This document shows positions 1 to 8,700 of a stretch of 21,551 nt of DNA, piece after piece. Where the stretch lies: positions 1 through 21,551 of the forward strand of contig JADHNM010000013.1 of the NCBI GenBank assembly GCA_016779505.1, in the 5' to 3' direction. The notes beneath the pieces were generated by a model. It worked only from the letters and a program-made list of their open reading frames with translations, searched no databases and was not told the origin of the DNA. The position numbers and the translations under genes were made by a program. This DNA comes from SAR86 cluster bacterium. GTDB taxonomy: Bacteria > Pseudomonadota > Gammaproteobacteria > Magnimaribacterales > D2472. The number at the start of each line of letters is the position of its first letter. Position 1 is the stretch's first letter.

Positions 1-29
1 GCTAATGCCCCAGTTCGTATCAAATTTAC

Positions 30-106
<77 letters not shown>

Positions 107-122
107 TCGCAGAGGAATAGAG

Positions 123-150
123 TGTATAGAAAGCAAGTGCTTAAGGTCAA
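123..150 (-). promoter_or_regulatory. Sigma70-type promoter for tRNA-fMet
   Basis: On the minus strand a TTGACC -35 element (145-150) and a TATACA -10 element (123-128) are separated by 16 nt. The -10 ends 16 nt before the first tRNA base, leaving a short 5' leader for RNase P to remove. It lies back to back with the tRNA-Leu promoter in the 99-nt gap between the two tRNA genes. Confidence 0.65.
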
Positions 151-165
151 GTCATTTAAATTTAT

Positions 166-195
166 TTAAGCAATAAAAATTTATCTTGTTATAAT
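166..195 (+). promoter_or_regulatory. Promoter for tRNA-Leu (consensus -10)
   Basis: A perfect TATAAT (190-195) ends 10 nt before the first base of tRNA-Leu, so the primary transcript would have only a few extra 5' nucleotides. The -35 region around 166-172 is a poor match. The surrounding DNA is very AT-rich. It is divergent from the tRNA-fMet promoter. Confidence 0.6.
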
Positions 196-205
196 TCTCA
201 ACTTT

Positions 206-292
206 GCCGAAGTGGTGGAATTGGTAGACACGCTAGCTTGAGGGGTTAGTGAGCGAAAGCTCGTGCGGGTTCAAGTCCCGCTTTCGGCACCA
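206..292 (+). tRNA. tRNA-Leu (anticodon GAG)
   Basis: This is an 87-nt class II tRNA with an encoded CCA end. The acceptor stem GCCGAAG (206-212) pairs with 282-288 with one G-T wobble. The anticodon loop TTGAGGG carries GAG at 240-242. The long variable arm has a GAGC/GCTC stem closed by a GAAA loop, as expected for tRNA-Leu. The gene matches E. coli leuU, which also sits beside secG. Unlike E. coli, where it is co-directional with secG, this copy is on the opposite strand and converges on secG, so it needs its own promoter. Confidence 0.97.
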
Positions 293-302
293 TCTTAAAA
301 TA

Positions 303-329
303 TTGCTTTGTTGCACGCAAACAATGCAA
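303..329. terminator. Weak hairpin between tRNA-Leu and secG, possible bidirectional terminator
   Basis: TTGCTTTGTT (303-312) pairs with AACAATGCAA (320-329), with one T-T mismatch and a 7-nt loop. In the minus-strand direction, coming out of secG, the hairpin is followed by the T-rich TATTTT; in the plus direction there is no T-run. Its position between two convergent genes is where a shared terminator is expected, but the stem is AT-rich. Confidence 0.4.
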
Positions 330-341
330 AATCTTATCAAA

Positions 342-647
342 TTACTCTACTGGGATTTCTGTTGTTTTAGTTGCTTCTTGAATATCTTCTTCAGTAAATA
401 ATACTTCAGTATTGGCATTTTTTAGTAACACTGCTTGAGCTAAATTTAAAATTAAAAAAAGAGCAGCAATAAATGCAGTCAATTTCCCAAGAAAATTAGA
501 TGGGCCTACTGCGCCAAACATAGAATTTGAGGACCCTCCCCCAAAAGCTGAGCCTAAGTCAGAACCCTTACCCTGCTGCAAAATTACCAAAACAATCAGA
601 ACAATTGCTAGGATTATGCAGATAATTTTAATTGCTGTAATAATCAT
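342..647 (-). CDS. secG: Protein translocase subunit SecG
   Basis: SecG is the small non-essential subunit of the SecYEG translocon in the inner membrane and assists SecA-driven export. The 101-residue protein has two hydrophobic segments (about 5-23 and 53-75). Between them is the family signature LQQGKGSDLGSAFGGG followed by the SNSMFG and GNFL-like region, here PSNFLGK. The C-terminal tail is short and acidic. The gene ends the long minus-strand block. Its ATG overlaps the tpiA stop codon (ATGA at 644-647), so translation is probably coupled; an AAAGG lies a few bases upstream. The order tpiA-secG-tRNA is conserved in gammaproteobacteria such as Pseudomonas. The product length matches the family. 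Confidence 0.97.
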   Translation of the reverse strand: MIITAIKIICIILAIVLIVLVILQQGKGSDLGSAFGGGSSNSMFGAVGPSNFLGKLTAFIAALFLILNLAQAVLLKNANTEVLFTEEDIQEATKTTEIPVE

Positions 648-1402
648 TTTAATACCTTTAATTCGTTGAAGACATTTGCAATTAATGCAAACTCTTTTCC
701 ATCTAGTGAAGCGCCACCTATCAATGCCCCATCAATGTTTTTTTGCTTAAACAGTGAAGATGCATTTTTAAAGTTCACGCTTCCTCCATACAAAACTGAC
801 TTCAAACCAATTTTTGGAAAACGAGATTGTACTACATCTTTGATCATTTCATGAACTGAATTGATCTCTTCTGGGTTTGGTATTTTTCCAGAGCCAATAG
901 CCCAAATAGGCTCATATGCAATGATAAGAGAACTCAACTCAGTTATGCCCGTAAGGGCTTCAATAATCTGTTTCTCAAGAACATTAAAGGTATTATTGGC
1001 TTGGTTCTCTTCATCTGACTCTCCAAGGCATAAAATTGGGATCAACGAGCAGTTGTTTGCTTGAATTAATTTTTGACAAATAATCTGATTAGTTTCATCG
1101 AATAATATTCTTCTTTCTGAATGTCCAATAATGCTGAATTCACATCCCAGATCTTTAATCATGGGGGCAGATATTTCCCCTGTACGTGCGCCTGTTTCTA
1201 AAAAATCAATGTTCTGTGCACCAATCTTAATTCCGCGATTATTAAAAATTCCTTGCAAATGATCTATATATACTGAAGCAGGAGCAATACCTAAAGATGA
1301 AAAATTGTCGCCGTTGAAATGTTTAAAAAATTCTAGCGCCCATTGCTGATTAAATTCTCTTGAACCATTAAGCTTCCAATTAGCTACTATGCAAAGTGAC
1401 AT
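644..1402 (-). CDS. tpiA: Triosephosphate isomerase
   Basis: TpiA interconverts dihydroxyacetone phosphate and glyceraldehyde-3-phosphate in cytoplasmic glycolysis and gluconeogenesis. The 252-residue protein is a full-length TIM barrel. It has the substrate-binding lysine in NWKLN (Lys10), the electrophilic histidine in GHSERR (His94), and the catalytic glutamate in AYEPIWAIGSG (Glu164), followed by the flexible loop. The phosphate-binding motifs YGGSVN and GALIGGASL are near the C terminus. No catalytic residue is missing. It lies 3 nt after glmM and overlaps secG by 4 nt, with no clear Shine-Dalgarno sequence, so it is probably translated by coupling within the operon. The glmM-tpiA-secG order is the Pseudomonas-type arrangement. 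Confidence 0.98.
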   Translation of the reverse strand: MSLCIVANWKLNGSREFNQQWALEFFKHFNGDNFSSLGIAPASVYIDHLQGIFNNRGIKIGAQNIDFLETGARTGEISAPMIKDLGCEFSIIGHSERRILFDETNQIICQKLIQANNCSLIPILCLGESDEENQANNTFNVLEKQIIEALTGITELSSLIIAYEPIWAIGSGKIPNPEEINSVHEMIKDVVQSRFPKIGLKSVLYGGSVNFKNASSLFKQKNIDGALIGGASLDGKEFALIANVFNELKVLK

Positions 1403-1405
1403 AAG

Positions 1406-2722
1406 TTATTTTTTAAACATAATTGCAATATCTTTTGCATATTTTGTTGCAGTTATTTCATCATCTGACTCAACCATGACCCTTATCTTGCGTTCAGTTC
1501 CAGAGGGTCGAACGAGAACTCTCCCAACTGTAAGATCTGATTCAATTTCTTTTATTTTTTTCTGAATATCAGAATCTGAAAGGATATCTTTATTATCTAC
1601 TTCCACATTCAAATTGACTTGAGGCATTTTTGTGTAATTGCTCAATATATCTTCAGGGTCTTTTTCTAAAATTAATAAGGAAGATATCACCTTTAATGCC
1701 GCAATTGTGCCATCCCCAGTGCTTACCAAATCACGACAAATGATATGACCAGAGGGCTCTCCCCCTAGCATCCAGCCTTCTTTTTGTAAAAGTTGACTTA
1801 CATGCTTGTCGCCAACATCTGCTCTTTTAAACTTATAACCTAATTTACTAATACCTTCTTCCAAGCCTAGATTGCTCATTGCGGTTCCAACTATTCCAGA
1901 CCATGGTCCAGTTCTGTTGGGGTTGGCGTAAGCAAGGATGTACATAATATCGTCACCATCTAAAATATTGCCCTTTCTATCAATTAAGACAACACGATCC
2001 CCATCTCCATCAAGCGCAATGCCAAAATCTGCTCTTTGTTTAATGACTTCCTCTTGAGCTCTTTCTGGGTGGGTAGAACCGCATTCATGATTAATATTAT
2101 ATCCATCTGGCTCTGTGCCTATTGAAATAACTTCTGCTCCCAACTCTCTTAGAATTGAAGGGCTAACTTTGTAACAGGCACCGTTTGCACAATCTAAAAC
2201 TACTCTCAGTGAGTCAAATGAAACATCGGATGGAACGGTTGATTTACAAAACTCAATGTATCGATCTCCAGACTCATCAAATCTTTGGGCTTTTCCTAGC
2301 TCAACAGTTTTAACTGGCTTCAATTCTCCAGCTAATAACTTCTCTATTTTCTTCTCTACATCTTTTGAAATTTTTTCACCATTTCCAGCAAATAATTTAA
2401 TTCCATTATCAAGATAATTATTGTGAGAAGCACTAATCACAAGCCCAAATTGATTTCTTAAAGATCTCGTGAGATAGGCAACTCCTGGTGTTGGCAATGG
2501 GCCAAGCAATCTTACATTGACTCCTGCGGCAATAAATCCAGCTTGAAGAGCTGATTCGAGCATGTAACCAGAAACACGAGTGTCTTTTCCAATAAGAACT
2601 GTTCCCCAGCCCATTTCTTTTAAAACTACTCCAGCTGCATGTCCTATTCTTAGGCAAACTTCAGGAGTAATCTCAGATTCAACTGGCCCGCGAATCCCAT
2701 CAGTACCAAATTTTATAGTCAT
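1406..2722 (-). CDS. glmM: Phosphoglucosamine mutase
   Basis: GlmM converts glucosamine-6-phosphate to glucosamine-1-phosphate, feeding UDP-GlcNAc synthesis for peptidoglycan and lipid A. The 438-residue protein is a complete alpha-phosphohexomutase. It has KFGTDGIRG at the N terminus, the phosphoserine loop ISASHN (Ser99 is the predicted phosphorylated residue), the magnesium loop DGDGDR (238-243), the sugar-binding GEPSGH, and the C-terminal phosphate-binding RPSGTE. It starts 9 nt after ftsH. In E. coli and Pseudomonas folP sits between these two genes; here it is absent. A TATAAT lies 8 nt before the ATG, overlapping the end of ftsH, but no -35 supports it. Confidence 0.98.
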   Translation of the reverse strand: MTIKFGTDGIRGPVESEITPEVCLRIGHAAGVVLKEMGWGTVLIGKDTRVSGYMLESALQAGFIAAGVNVRLLGPLPTPGVAYLTRSLRNQFGLVISASHNNYLDNGIKLFAGNGEKISKDVEKKIEKLLAGELKPVKTVELGKAQRFDESGDRYIEFCKSTVPSDVSFDSLRVVLDCANGACYKVSPSILRELGAEVISIGTEPDGYNINHECGSTHPERAQEEVIKQRADFGIALDGDGDRVVLIDRKGNILDGDDIMYILAYANPNRTGPWSGIVGTAMSNLGLEEGISKLGYKFKRADVGDKHVSQLLQKEGWMLGGEPSGHIICRDLVSTGDGTIAALKVISSLLILEKDPEDILSNYTKMPQVNLNVEVDNKDILSDSDIQKKIKEIESDLTVGRVLVRPSGTERKIRVMVESDDEITATKYAKDIAIMFKK

Positions 2723-2731
2723 GGGAAAAGA

Positions 2732-4645
2732 TTATAACTCTTCTACGGGACCCTTTATGGAAGTTTTTTTAGAAGTTTTGGTCTTTGGAGTTTTTGGCTC
2801 ATCCCAATCTTTTGGAGCTCTTGGTTTAGCTCCAGCCATGATGTCATCAATCTGATCTGCATCAATGGTCTCATAAGTAAGAAGTGTTTCTGCCATCGTA
2901 TGTAATTTGTCAAGATTATCCTTTAAAAGCTTGGTAGCTTTTTTATAATTAGTATCTATTATTTTCTTTACCTCTGTATCAATGCTATTAGATGTTTCTC
3001 CACCAATGCCTTTTGGAGCCATGGATGCAGATCTTCCTAAAAATGGACTTGAATCATCTTCACCATATTTTAACGGGCCCAAGTCAGATAACCCCCACTT
3101 AGTAACCATATTTTTTGCAATTCCAGTTGCTACTTCAATATCATTAGATGCGCCAGTTGTGATTCCATCTTTTCCATTAATAATTTCTTCAGCGATTCTG
3201 CCTCCAAAAAGTGCAGCAATTCTGCTATGAAGATATTGCTTGCTTTGCATGTATCTATCTTCTTCAGGCAAAAACATTGTTACTCCAAGAGCCCTACCTC
3301 TAGGGATAATAGTAACTTTATACACAGGATCATGCTCTGGACTCAATCGCCCAACTATTGCATGACCGGCTTCGTGATATGCAGTAATTCTTTTTTGATC
3401 CTCTGTCATAATCATTGATTTACGCTCTGGACCCATCATGATTTTATCCTTGGCTAGGTCTAAATGATTTTGATCAACTTTCTTGTCTTCATATCTTGCT
3501 GCAAATAAAGCAGCTTCATTAATTAAATTCGCTAGGTCCGCTCCAGAAAAACCTGGTGTTCCTCTTGCTATAACCAATGCGTCAACATCCTTAGAGAGTG
3601 GGACTTTTTTCATATGAACTTTTAGGATTTGCTCTCTACCTCTTAAATCAGGCAAATCAACCACTACTTGTCTATCAAAACGTCCAGGCCTTAGAAGCGC
3701 AGGGTCTAGCACATCAGGTCTATTTGTAGCTGCAACAACAATTACACCTTCATTCCCATCAAAACCATCCATTTCAACAAGCAACTGATTTAGTGTTTGC
3801 TCTCTTTCGTCATGACCACCACCCATGCCTGCACCTCTATGGCGCCCAACTGCATCAATTTCATCAATAAATACAATACATGGTGAATTCTTCTGAGCCT
3901 GCTCAAACATATCTCTTACTCTAGATGCACCTACACCAACAAACATTTCAACAAAATCTGAACCAGATATCGAGAAGAATGGAACTTTAGCTTCTCCAGC
4001 AATAGCTCTTGCTAAGAGGGTTTTACCAGTTCCTGGAGGGCCTACCATTAAAACGCCTCTGGGTATTTTGCCGCCTAATTTTTGAAATTTCGTTGGATCT
4101 CTTAAAAAATCCACTAACTCTTGAACATCTTGTTTGGCCTCTTCACATCCAGCAACGTCATCAAAGGTAGTTGTAACTTTTCCACCCTCCATTAATTTTG
4201 CTTTGCTCTTACCAAATGCCATTGGTCCACCTCTGCCCGACATACCACCTTGCATCTGTCGCATAAAAAAGAAAAATATGCCTAAGAGCAATAGAATCGG
4301 GAAAGCTCCCACCAAAAGTTGTGACCATAATGAAGGCTGCTCGACACTTTCAAAGACAGTAATGACTCCATGCTCTTCTATTGCGTTATCAACAGACTCA
4401 TCTCTTTTGTATATAGGATGACGGGTTTCAAATCTTGTGCCATCAAGGCGCTCGCCAAAAATAGTCATCTGATCGCCTTTGAAGGTTATCTTTGCAATTC
4501 GATCAGAGAGAACCTCTTCCTTAAATTGACTGTATGAAATCATTTCCCTCTTTGAGGCAGATGCATTATCAACATTATTGAAAATAAATATTAAGGCGGA
4601 ACCTAATAAAACCCAAACTAATGCATTTTTAAAAACTGAATTCAT
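2732..4645 (-). CDS. ftsH: ATP-dependent zinc metalloprotease FtsH
   Basis: FtsH is the membrane-anchored AAA+ protease that extracts and degrades misfolded membrane proteins and regulators such as LpxC. The 637-residue protein has an N-terminal transmembrane segment (about 7-24), a small periplasmic domain, and a second transmembrane segment (about 107-128). The AAA module has Walker A GPPGTGKT (202-209), Walker B IVFIDEIDA (257-265) and the second region of homology around 307-325. The M41 protease zinc site HEAGH is at 424-428. The C-terminal tail is Lys/Pro/Thr-rich and likely flexible. Its ATG overlaps the rlmE stop by 4 nt, and a GGAGAAGGG Shine-Dalgarno lies upstream. The rlmE-ftsH pairing is widely conserved. 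Confidence 0.99.
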   Translation of the reverse strand: MNSVFKNALVWVLLGSALIFIFNNVDNASASKREMISYSQFKEEVLSDRIAKITFKGDQMTIFGERLDGTRFETRHPIYKRDESVDNAIEEHGVITVFESVEQPSLWSQLLVGAFPILLLLGIFFFFMRQMQGGMSGRGGPMAFGKSKAKLMEGGKVTTTFDDVAGCEEAKQDVQELVDFLRDPTKFQKLGGKIPRGVLMVGPPGTGKTLLARAIAGEAKVPFFSISGSDFVEMFVGVGASRVRDMFEQAQKNSPCIVFIDEIDAVGRHRGAGMGGGHDEREQTLNQLLVEMDGFDGNEGVIVVAATNRPDVLDPALLRPGRFDRQVVVDLPDLRGREQILKVHMKKVPLSKDVDALVIARGTPGFSGADLANLINEAALFAARYEDKKVDQNHLDLAKDKIMMGPERKSMIMTEDQKRITAYHEAGHAIVGRLSPEHDPVYKVTIIPRGRALGVTMFLPEEDRYMQSKQYLHSRIAALFGGRIAEEIINGKDGITTGASNDIEVATGIAKNMVTKWGLSDLGPLKYGEDDSSPFLGRSASMAPKGIGGETSNSIDTEVKKIIDTNYKKATKLLKDNLDKLHTMAETLLTYETIDADQIDDIMAGAKPRAPKDWDEPKTPKTKTSKKTSIKGPVEEL

Positions 4646-5214
4646 AGCGGCCCTTCTCCATATAAGTAAATTTCTCCTGACTTACTCTTTGAAGCAGCAG
4701 GTTTGTAAGTTTGAACTAAATGGAAGCTTTTTTCCATTTCTGTCCTTAATTTTTTTAATAAACTATTCTGAAACGTTTTGATGATGAATGACCCATTGCT
4801 CTTGCTTAAGTAATTCAAAGCTGCTTTAAGTGTAAAGATATTTAAGTCAAATATATTTTCTTCATCAACCGCTCTTATACCTGTTAAATTTGGGGCTAAA
4901 TCTGAAATAACAAGGTTAAATTTTGATTTTAGCGAAGAAATCTCCTTAATTTCATCAATGTCCATAATATCTTCTTGAAAGAACATTACACCATTAATAG
5001 GATCCATTGGTAGAAGATCGATTGCATAGACATGTGATGAGGGAGTCATTGCTTTTATGAGCTCAGACCAACCTCCCGGCGCAGAACCGATGTCTAGCAC
5101 AAAGCTATTATTCTTAAGCGCTTTAGTTTTTGTTAATATTTCTTCTAATTTAAAAACTGCGCGAGAACGAAAGCCAAGCTTTTTTGCCTTTAGCGCCCAT
5201 GAATCAGCATGCAT
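4642..5214 (-). CDS. rlmE: 23S rRNA 2'-O-methyltransferase RlmE (RrmJ/FtsJ)
   Basis: RlmE methylates the ribose of U2552 in the A-loop of 23S rRNA late in 50S assembly. The 190-residue protein has the SAM-binding motif DIGSAPGGWSE (41-51). The family K-D-K-E catalytic set is present: Lys22 in RAVFKLEE, Asp105 in SDLAPN, Lys146 in IIKTFQ, and Glu181 in GEIYLYG. The protein is about 16 residues shorter at the N terminus than E. coli RlmE. The first ATG lies only 5 nt after the greA stop, and in-frame sequence upstream reaches a stop within nine codons, so a longer ATG-started form is not possible. There is no clear Shine-Dalgarno; coupling to greA is likely. Confidence 0.95.
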   Translation of the reverse strand: MHADSWALKAKKLGFRSRAVFKLEEILTKTKALKNNSFVLDIGSAPGGWSELIKAMTPSSHVYAIDLLPMDPINGVMFFQEDIMDIDEIKEISSLKSKFNLVISDLAPNLTGIRAVDEENIFDLNIFTLKAALNYLSKSNGSFIIKTFQNSLLKKLRTEMEKSFHLVQTYKPAASKSKSGEIYLYGEGPL

Positions 5215-5219
5215 AAATT

Positions 5220-5696
5220 TTATAAATGCTGAACTTTTTCAATTTCAAGATCAATGGTTCCTGATGGGGTAGATATTGAGACTTCATCACCAACATTTTT
5301 TCCCATAAGGCCTTGAGCAATTGGTGTTTGAATTGATATCAATCCTACTTCAGGATTAGATTCTAAGTTACCAACAATTTTATAAGTAATGGATTTATCA
5401 TTTGTTATGTCATACAAATCTATTGTTGAGCCAAATACAACTCTGCCAGTCTCTGGAATTTCTCTTACGTCAATAACCTGAGCGTTGGCGAGTGCATGCT
5501 CTATTTCTTGTATTTTTGCCTCGATAAAACCTTGTTGTTCTTTTGCAGCATGATACTCAGCATTTTCTTTAAGATCTCCATGAGCGCGAGCTTCTGCAAT
5601 AGCTTGAGATATTTCAGGCCTATCTTTTGTCTTAAGCTTACGCAATCTCTCAGCAAGCTCTTGCTCTCCAGCTTTGGTGATTGGGAGTTTATCCAT
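5220..5696 (-). CDS. greA: Transcription elongation factor GreA
   Basis: GreA inserts its coiled-coil finger into the RNA polymerase secondary channel and stimulates cleavage of backtracked transcripts. The 158-residue protein is the usual length. The N-terminal coiled coil (about 1-75) carries the acidic tip HGDLKENAEY, with Asp41 and Glu44 as the Mg-coordinating residues. The C-terminal FKBP-like domain includes GSTIDLYD and the conserved PIAQGLMGKNVGDEVSI. It lies 26 nt after carB and 5 nt before rlmE. In Pseudomonas yhbY sits between greA and rlmE; here it is missing. A TGATATAAT element 6 nt before the ATG may start a leaderless transcript, which would make greA the head of a sub-operon. 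Confidence 0.98.
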   Translation of the reverse strand: MDKLPITKAGEQELAERLRKLKTKDRPEISQAIAEARAHGDLKENAEYHAAKEQQGFIEAKIQEIEHALANAQVIDVREIPETGRVVFGSTIDLYDITNDKSITYKIVGNLESNPEVGLISIQTPIAQGLMGKNVGDEVSISTPSGTIDLEIEKVQHL

Positions 5697-5702
5697 TTAT
5701 AA

Positions 5703-5711
5703 ATTATATCA
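5703..5711 (-). promoter_or_regulatory. Candidate extended -10 promoter for greA
   Basis: On the minus strand TGATATAAT is an extended -10 element (TGn plus a perfect TATAAT). It is followed by TTATAA and then the greA ATG, which would place the transcription start at or next to the A of the start codon. No good -35 hexamer is visible 16-18 nt upstream, as is tolerated for extended -10 promoters. It lies in the 26-nt carB-greA gap, which is very AT-rich, so chance occurrence is possible. Confidence 0.4.
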
Positions 5712-5722
5712 AATGAATGAAA

Positions 5723-8700
5723 TTAATTTATTTCTTGTAAAGAATTATAAATCCAGTCATCAGAATTGGTGCTCATTGCTTCTAGAAGAGCAAAAGCACC
5801 AAAAATTGTAGTCACACAAAATAATTTATTTTGTAATGCTGTTCTTCTTATGGAGGCAGAATCCTCAATAGACTGTCGTCCTTCAGTGGTATTAATTAAT
5901 AAATTTACAGTATTATTTAATAACTCATCAACAATATGAGGCCTTCCTTCAGTTACTTTATTAATAATTTGAGCATCGTATCCAAGTTCTTTAATGGCAT
6001 CAGCAGTTCCTTTGGTAGCAATAAATGAAAAACCTTGCTCAATAAGTAATGGAAGTAAATTAGGTAAATATTTTTTATCAGATTCTTTTACACTTATAAA
6101 TACTAAGCCTGAATCAGGGAAAATTTTATTTGCAGCTCTTTGAGCTTTTGCATATGCTTCTCCGAAAGTTGAACCAATCCCCATTACCTCTCCGGTAGAC
6201 TTCATTTCTGGGCCAAGAATTGGATCTACTGAAGGAAATTTATCAAAAGGTAAAACAGCTTCTTTTACAAAAAAATAATTCTTAGGCAGTGAATTGGAAA
6301 AACCTATCTCTTTTAATGTTTTCCCAACCATGGTTTTTGTTGCAGACTTTACCAGAGACTCACCTAAACACTTTGAAATAAATGGAACAGTTCTTGAGGC
6401 TCTAGGATTAACTTCAATTATAAAAACATTTTCATCTTGAACAGCAAACTGAATGTTCATCAATCCAATAACATTTAACTCTGCAGCAATCTGCTTTGAT
6501 TGTGTTTCAATTTCTTCAATTACTTTTGCTGACAGACTATATGGTGGCAAAGAGCATGCTGAGTCACCTGAATGGATTCCAGCCTGCTCAATATGCTGTA
6601 AAATAGCGCCGATCTCAATCTCGACTCCATCCGAAATAACATCTACATCAACCTCAATAGCATCAGTTAAATATCCATCAAGCAAAATTGGTTTTTGATC
6701 TGAAACTTCAACAGCCTCTTTTAGATACTTTTCAAGTTCTGTTTGGCTATGAACAAGCTCCATTGCTCTGCCCCCGAGGACATATGAAGGTCTGACAACA
6801 ATCGGAAATCCAATCTCTTCAGACGCATCAATAGCCTCTTGAAGATTTTTCACTGTGCGATTGGGTGGTTGTCTGAGCTTGAGTTGATGTGCAAGGGATT
6901 GAAATCTCTCTCTGTCCTCTGATCTATCAATAGCATCTACGTCTGTGCCAAGAATTTTTACATTGTTGGATAATAAAACTTCGGAAAGTTTTAGAGGTGT
7001 CTGTCCGCCAAATTGGATTATCACTCCCTCAGGTTTTTCTAGATCAATAATATCTAAGACTTTCTCTTCAGTGATTGGCTCAAAATATAACCTGTTGGAG
7101 GTGTCATAATCAGTTGAAACGGTCTCAGGATTACAGTTGATCATAATTGACTCATAACCCTCTTCTTGAAGCGCAAATGAAGCATGAACACAACAATAGT
7201 CAAACTCTATGCCCTGTCCGATCCTGTTTGGGCCGCTTCCTAAAACAATAACCTTTTTGTTACTGGTAGGGCGAGATTCACACTCACCCTCATACGCCGA
7301 ATACATATATGCAGTTTCAGTAGCAAATTCAGCGGCACAAGTATCAACTCTCTTAAAAGCTGGAATAACACCAAGTTTTTTTCTTGAGTGTCTTACATCT
7401 TGGGAGGTTGATCTAGTTAATTTAGCAATTCTCTTATCAGAAAAACCTTTTTGCTTAAGGTTAAGCATTGTTTCAAAATCTATTTCGTGAAGTTTTTTAT
7501 CCTGCAGGATACTTTCTTCATCAATCAGATCGATAATTTGATATAGAAACCAAAAATCTATTCCGGTGTATTGATTTATTTGCCCTGCATCCCAACCCAA
7601 TCTGATTGCCTCTGCAATATATAAAATTCTTCTAGAGCCAGGAAAAGTCAATTCGTAGCGCAAGGTATCGTTTTGATTAGAAGAATGATCTAGGATGCTT
7701 TCGAAGCCATCTAAATCTTCTTCAAGACTGTGCAGGGCTTTTTGAAGAGATTCTTGAAAAGTTCGCCCAATACCCATTACTTCGCCAACAGACTTCATTT
7801 GAGTGGTGAGCCTGTCATTTGCCTGAGGAAACTTTTCAAAAGCAAACTTTGGAATTTTAGTAACTATATAATCTATAGAGGGTTCAAAAGATGCAGGTGT
7901 TAAGCCATTAGTTATATCATTCTGAAGTTCATCCAGAGTAAATCCAACAGATAATAATGCTGCAACTTTTGCAATTGGAAAACCTGTTGCTTTGGAAGCT
8001 AAAGCTGATGAGCGACTTACCCTAGGATTCATTTCAATCACAACCACGCGTCCATTTTCAGGGTTAATACCAAATTGAACATTGCTTCCTCCAGTCTCAA
8101 CACCAATTTCTCTTAAAATTTTAAAAGATTGATCGCGTAAAATTTGATACTCCTTATCCGTTAATGTCTGCGCAGGGGCAACCGTAATCGAATCGCCGGT
8201 ATGTACACCCATCGGATCTAAATTTTCTATAGAGCATATGATGATGCAATTATCATTTTTATCCCTTACTACCTCTAGCTCAAACTCCTTCCAGCCAAGC
8301 AAAGATTCATCAATCAAAAGTTCAGTTGTTGGAGATAAATCTAGTCCTTTTTCACAAATTTCTTTAAATTCCTGAATGTTATAAGCAACTCCTCCGCCTG
8401 AGCCACCTAAGGTAAAAGAAGGGCGGATAATGCAAGGAAAACCAAGGGTTTTTTGAACAATTAAAGCTTCTTCCATAGAATGCGCAATGCCAGATCTTGG
8501 TGTCTCAATCCCAATACCCTTCATAGTTTTATCAAAAAGCTCTCTGTCTTCTGCCTTGTCTATAGCCTCTCTTGATGCGCCTATCAGCTCAACATTATAT
8601 TTTTTTAACACCCCTTCTTTTGCTAATGTCAATGCAGTGTTGAGGCCTGTTTGTCCGCCCATGGTGGGAAGCAATGCATCTGGACGCTCTTTATCAATTA

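Noticed and set aside
1..29. Possible start of the rimP-nusA leader left of tRNA-fMet
   Set aside because: Synteny makes it likely, but 29 nt hold no start codon context or structure that can be assigned.
7209..7490. 93-codon plus-strand frame within carB
   Set aside because: It is antisense to conserved CarB sequence with no ribosome-binding site or recognisable protein features.
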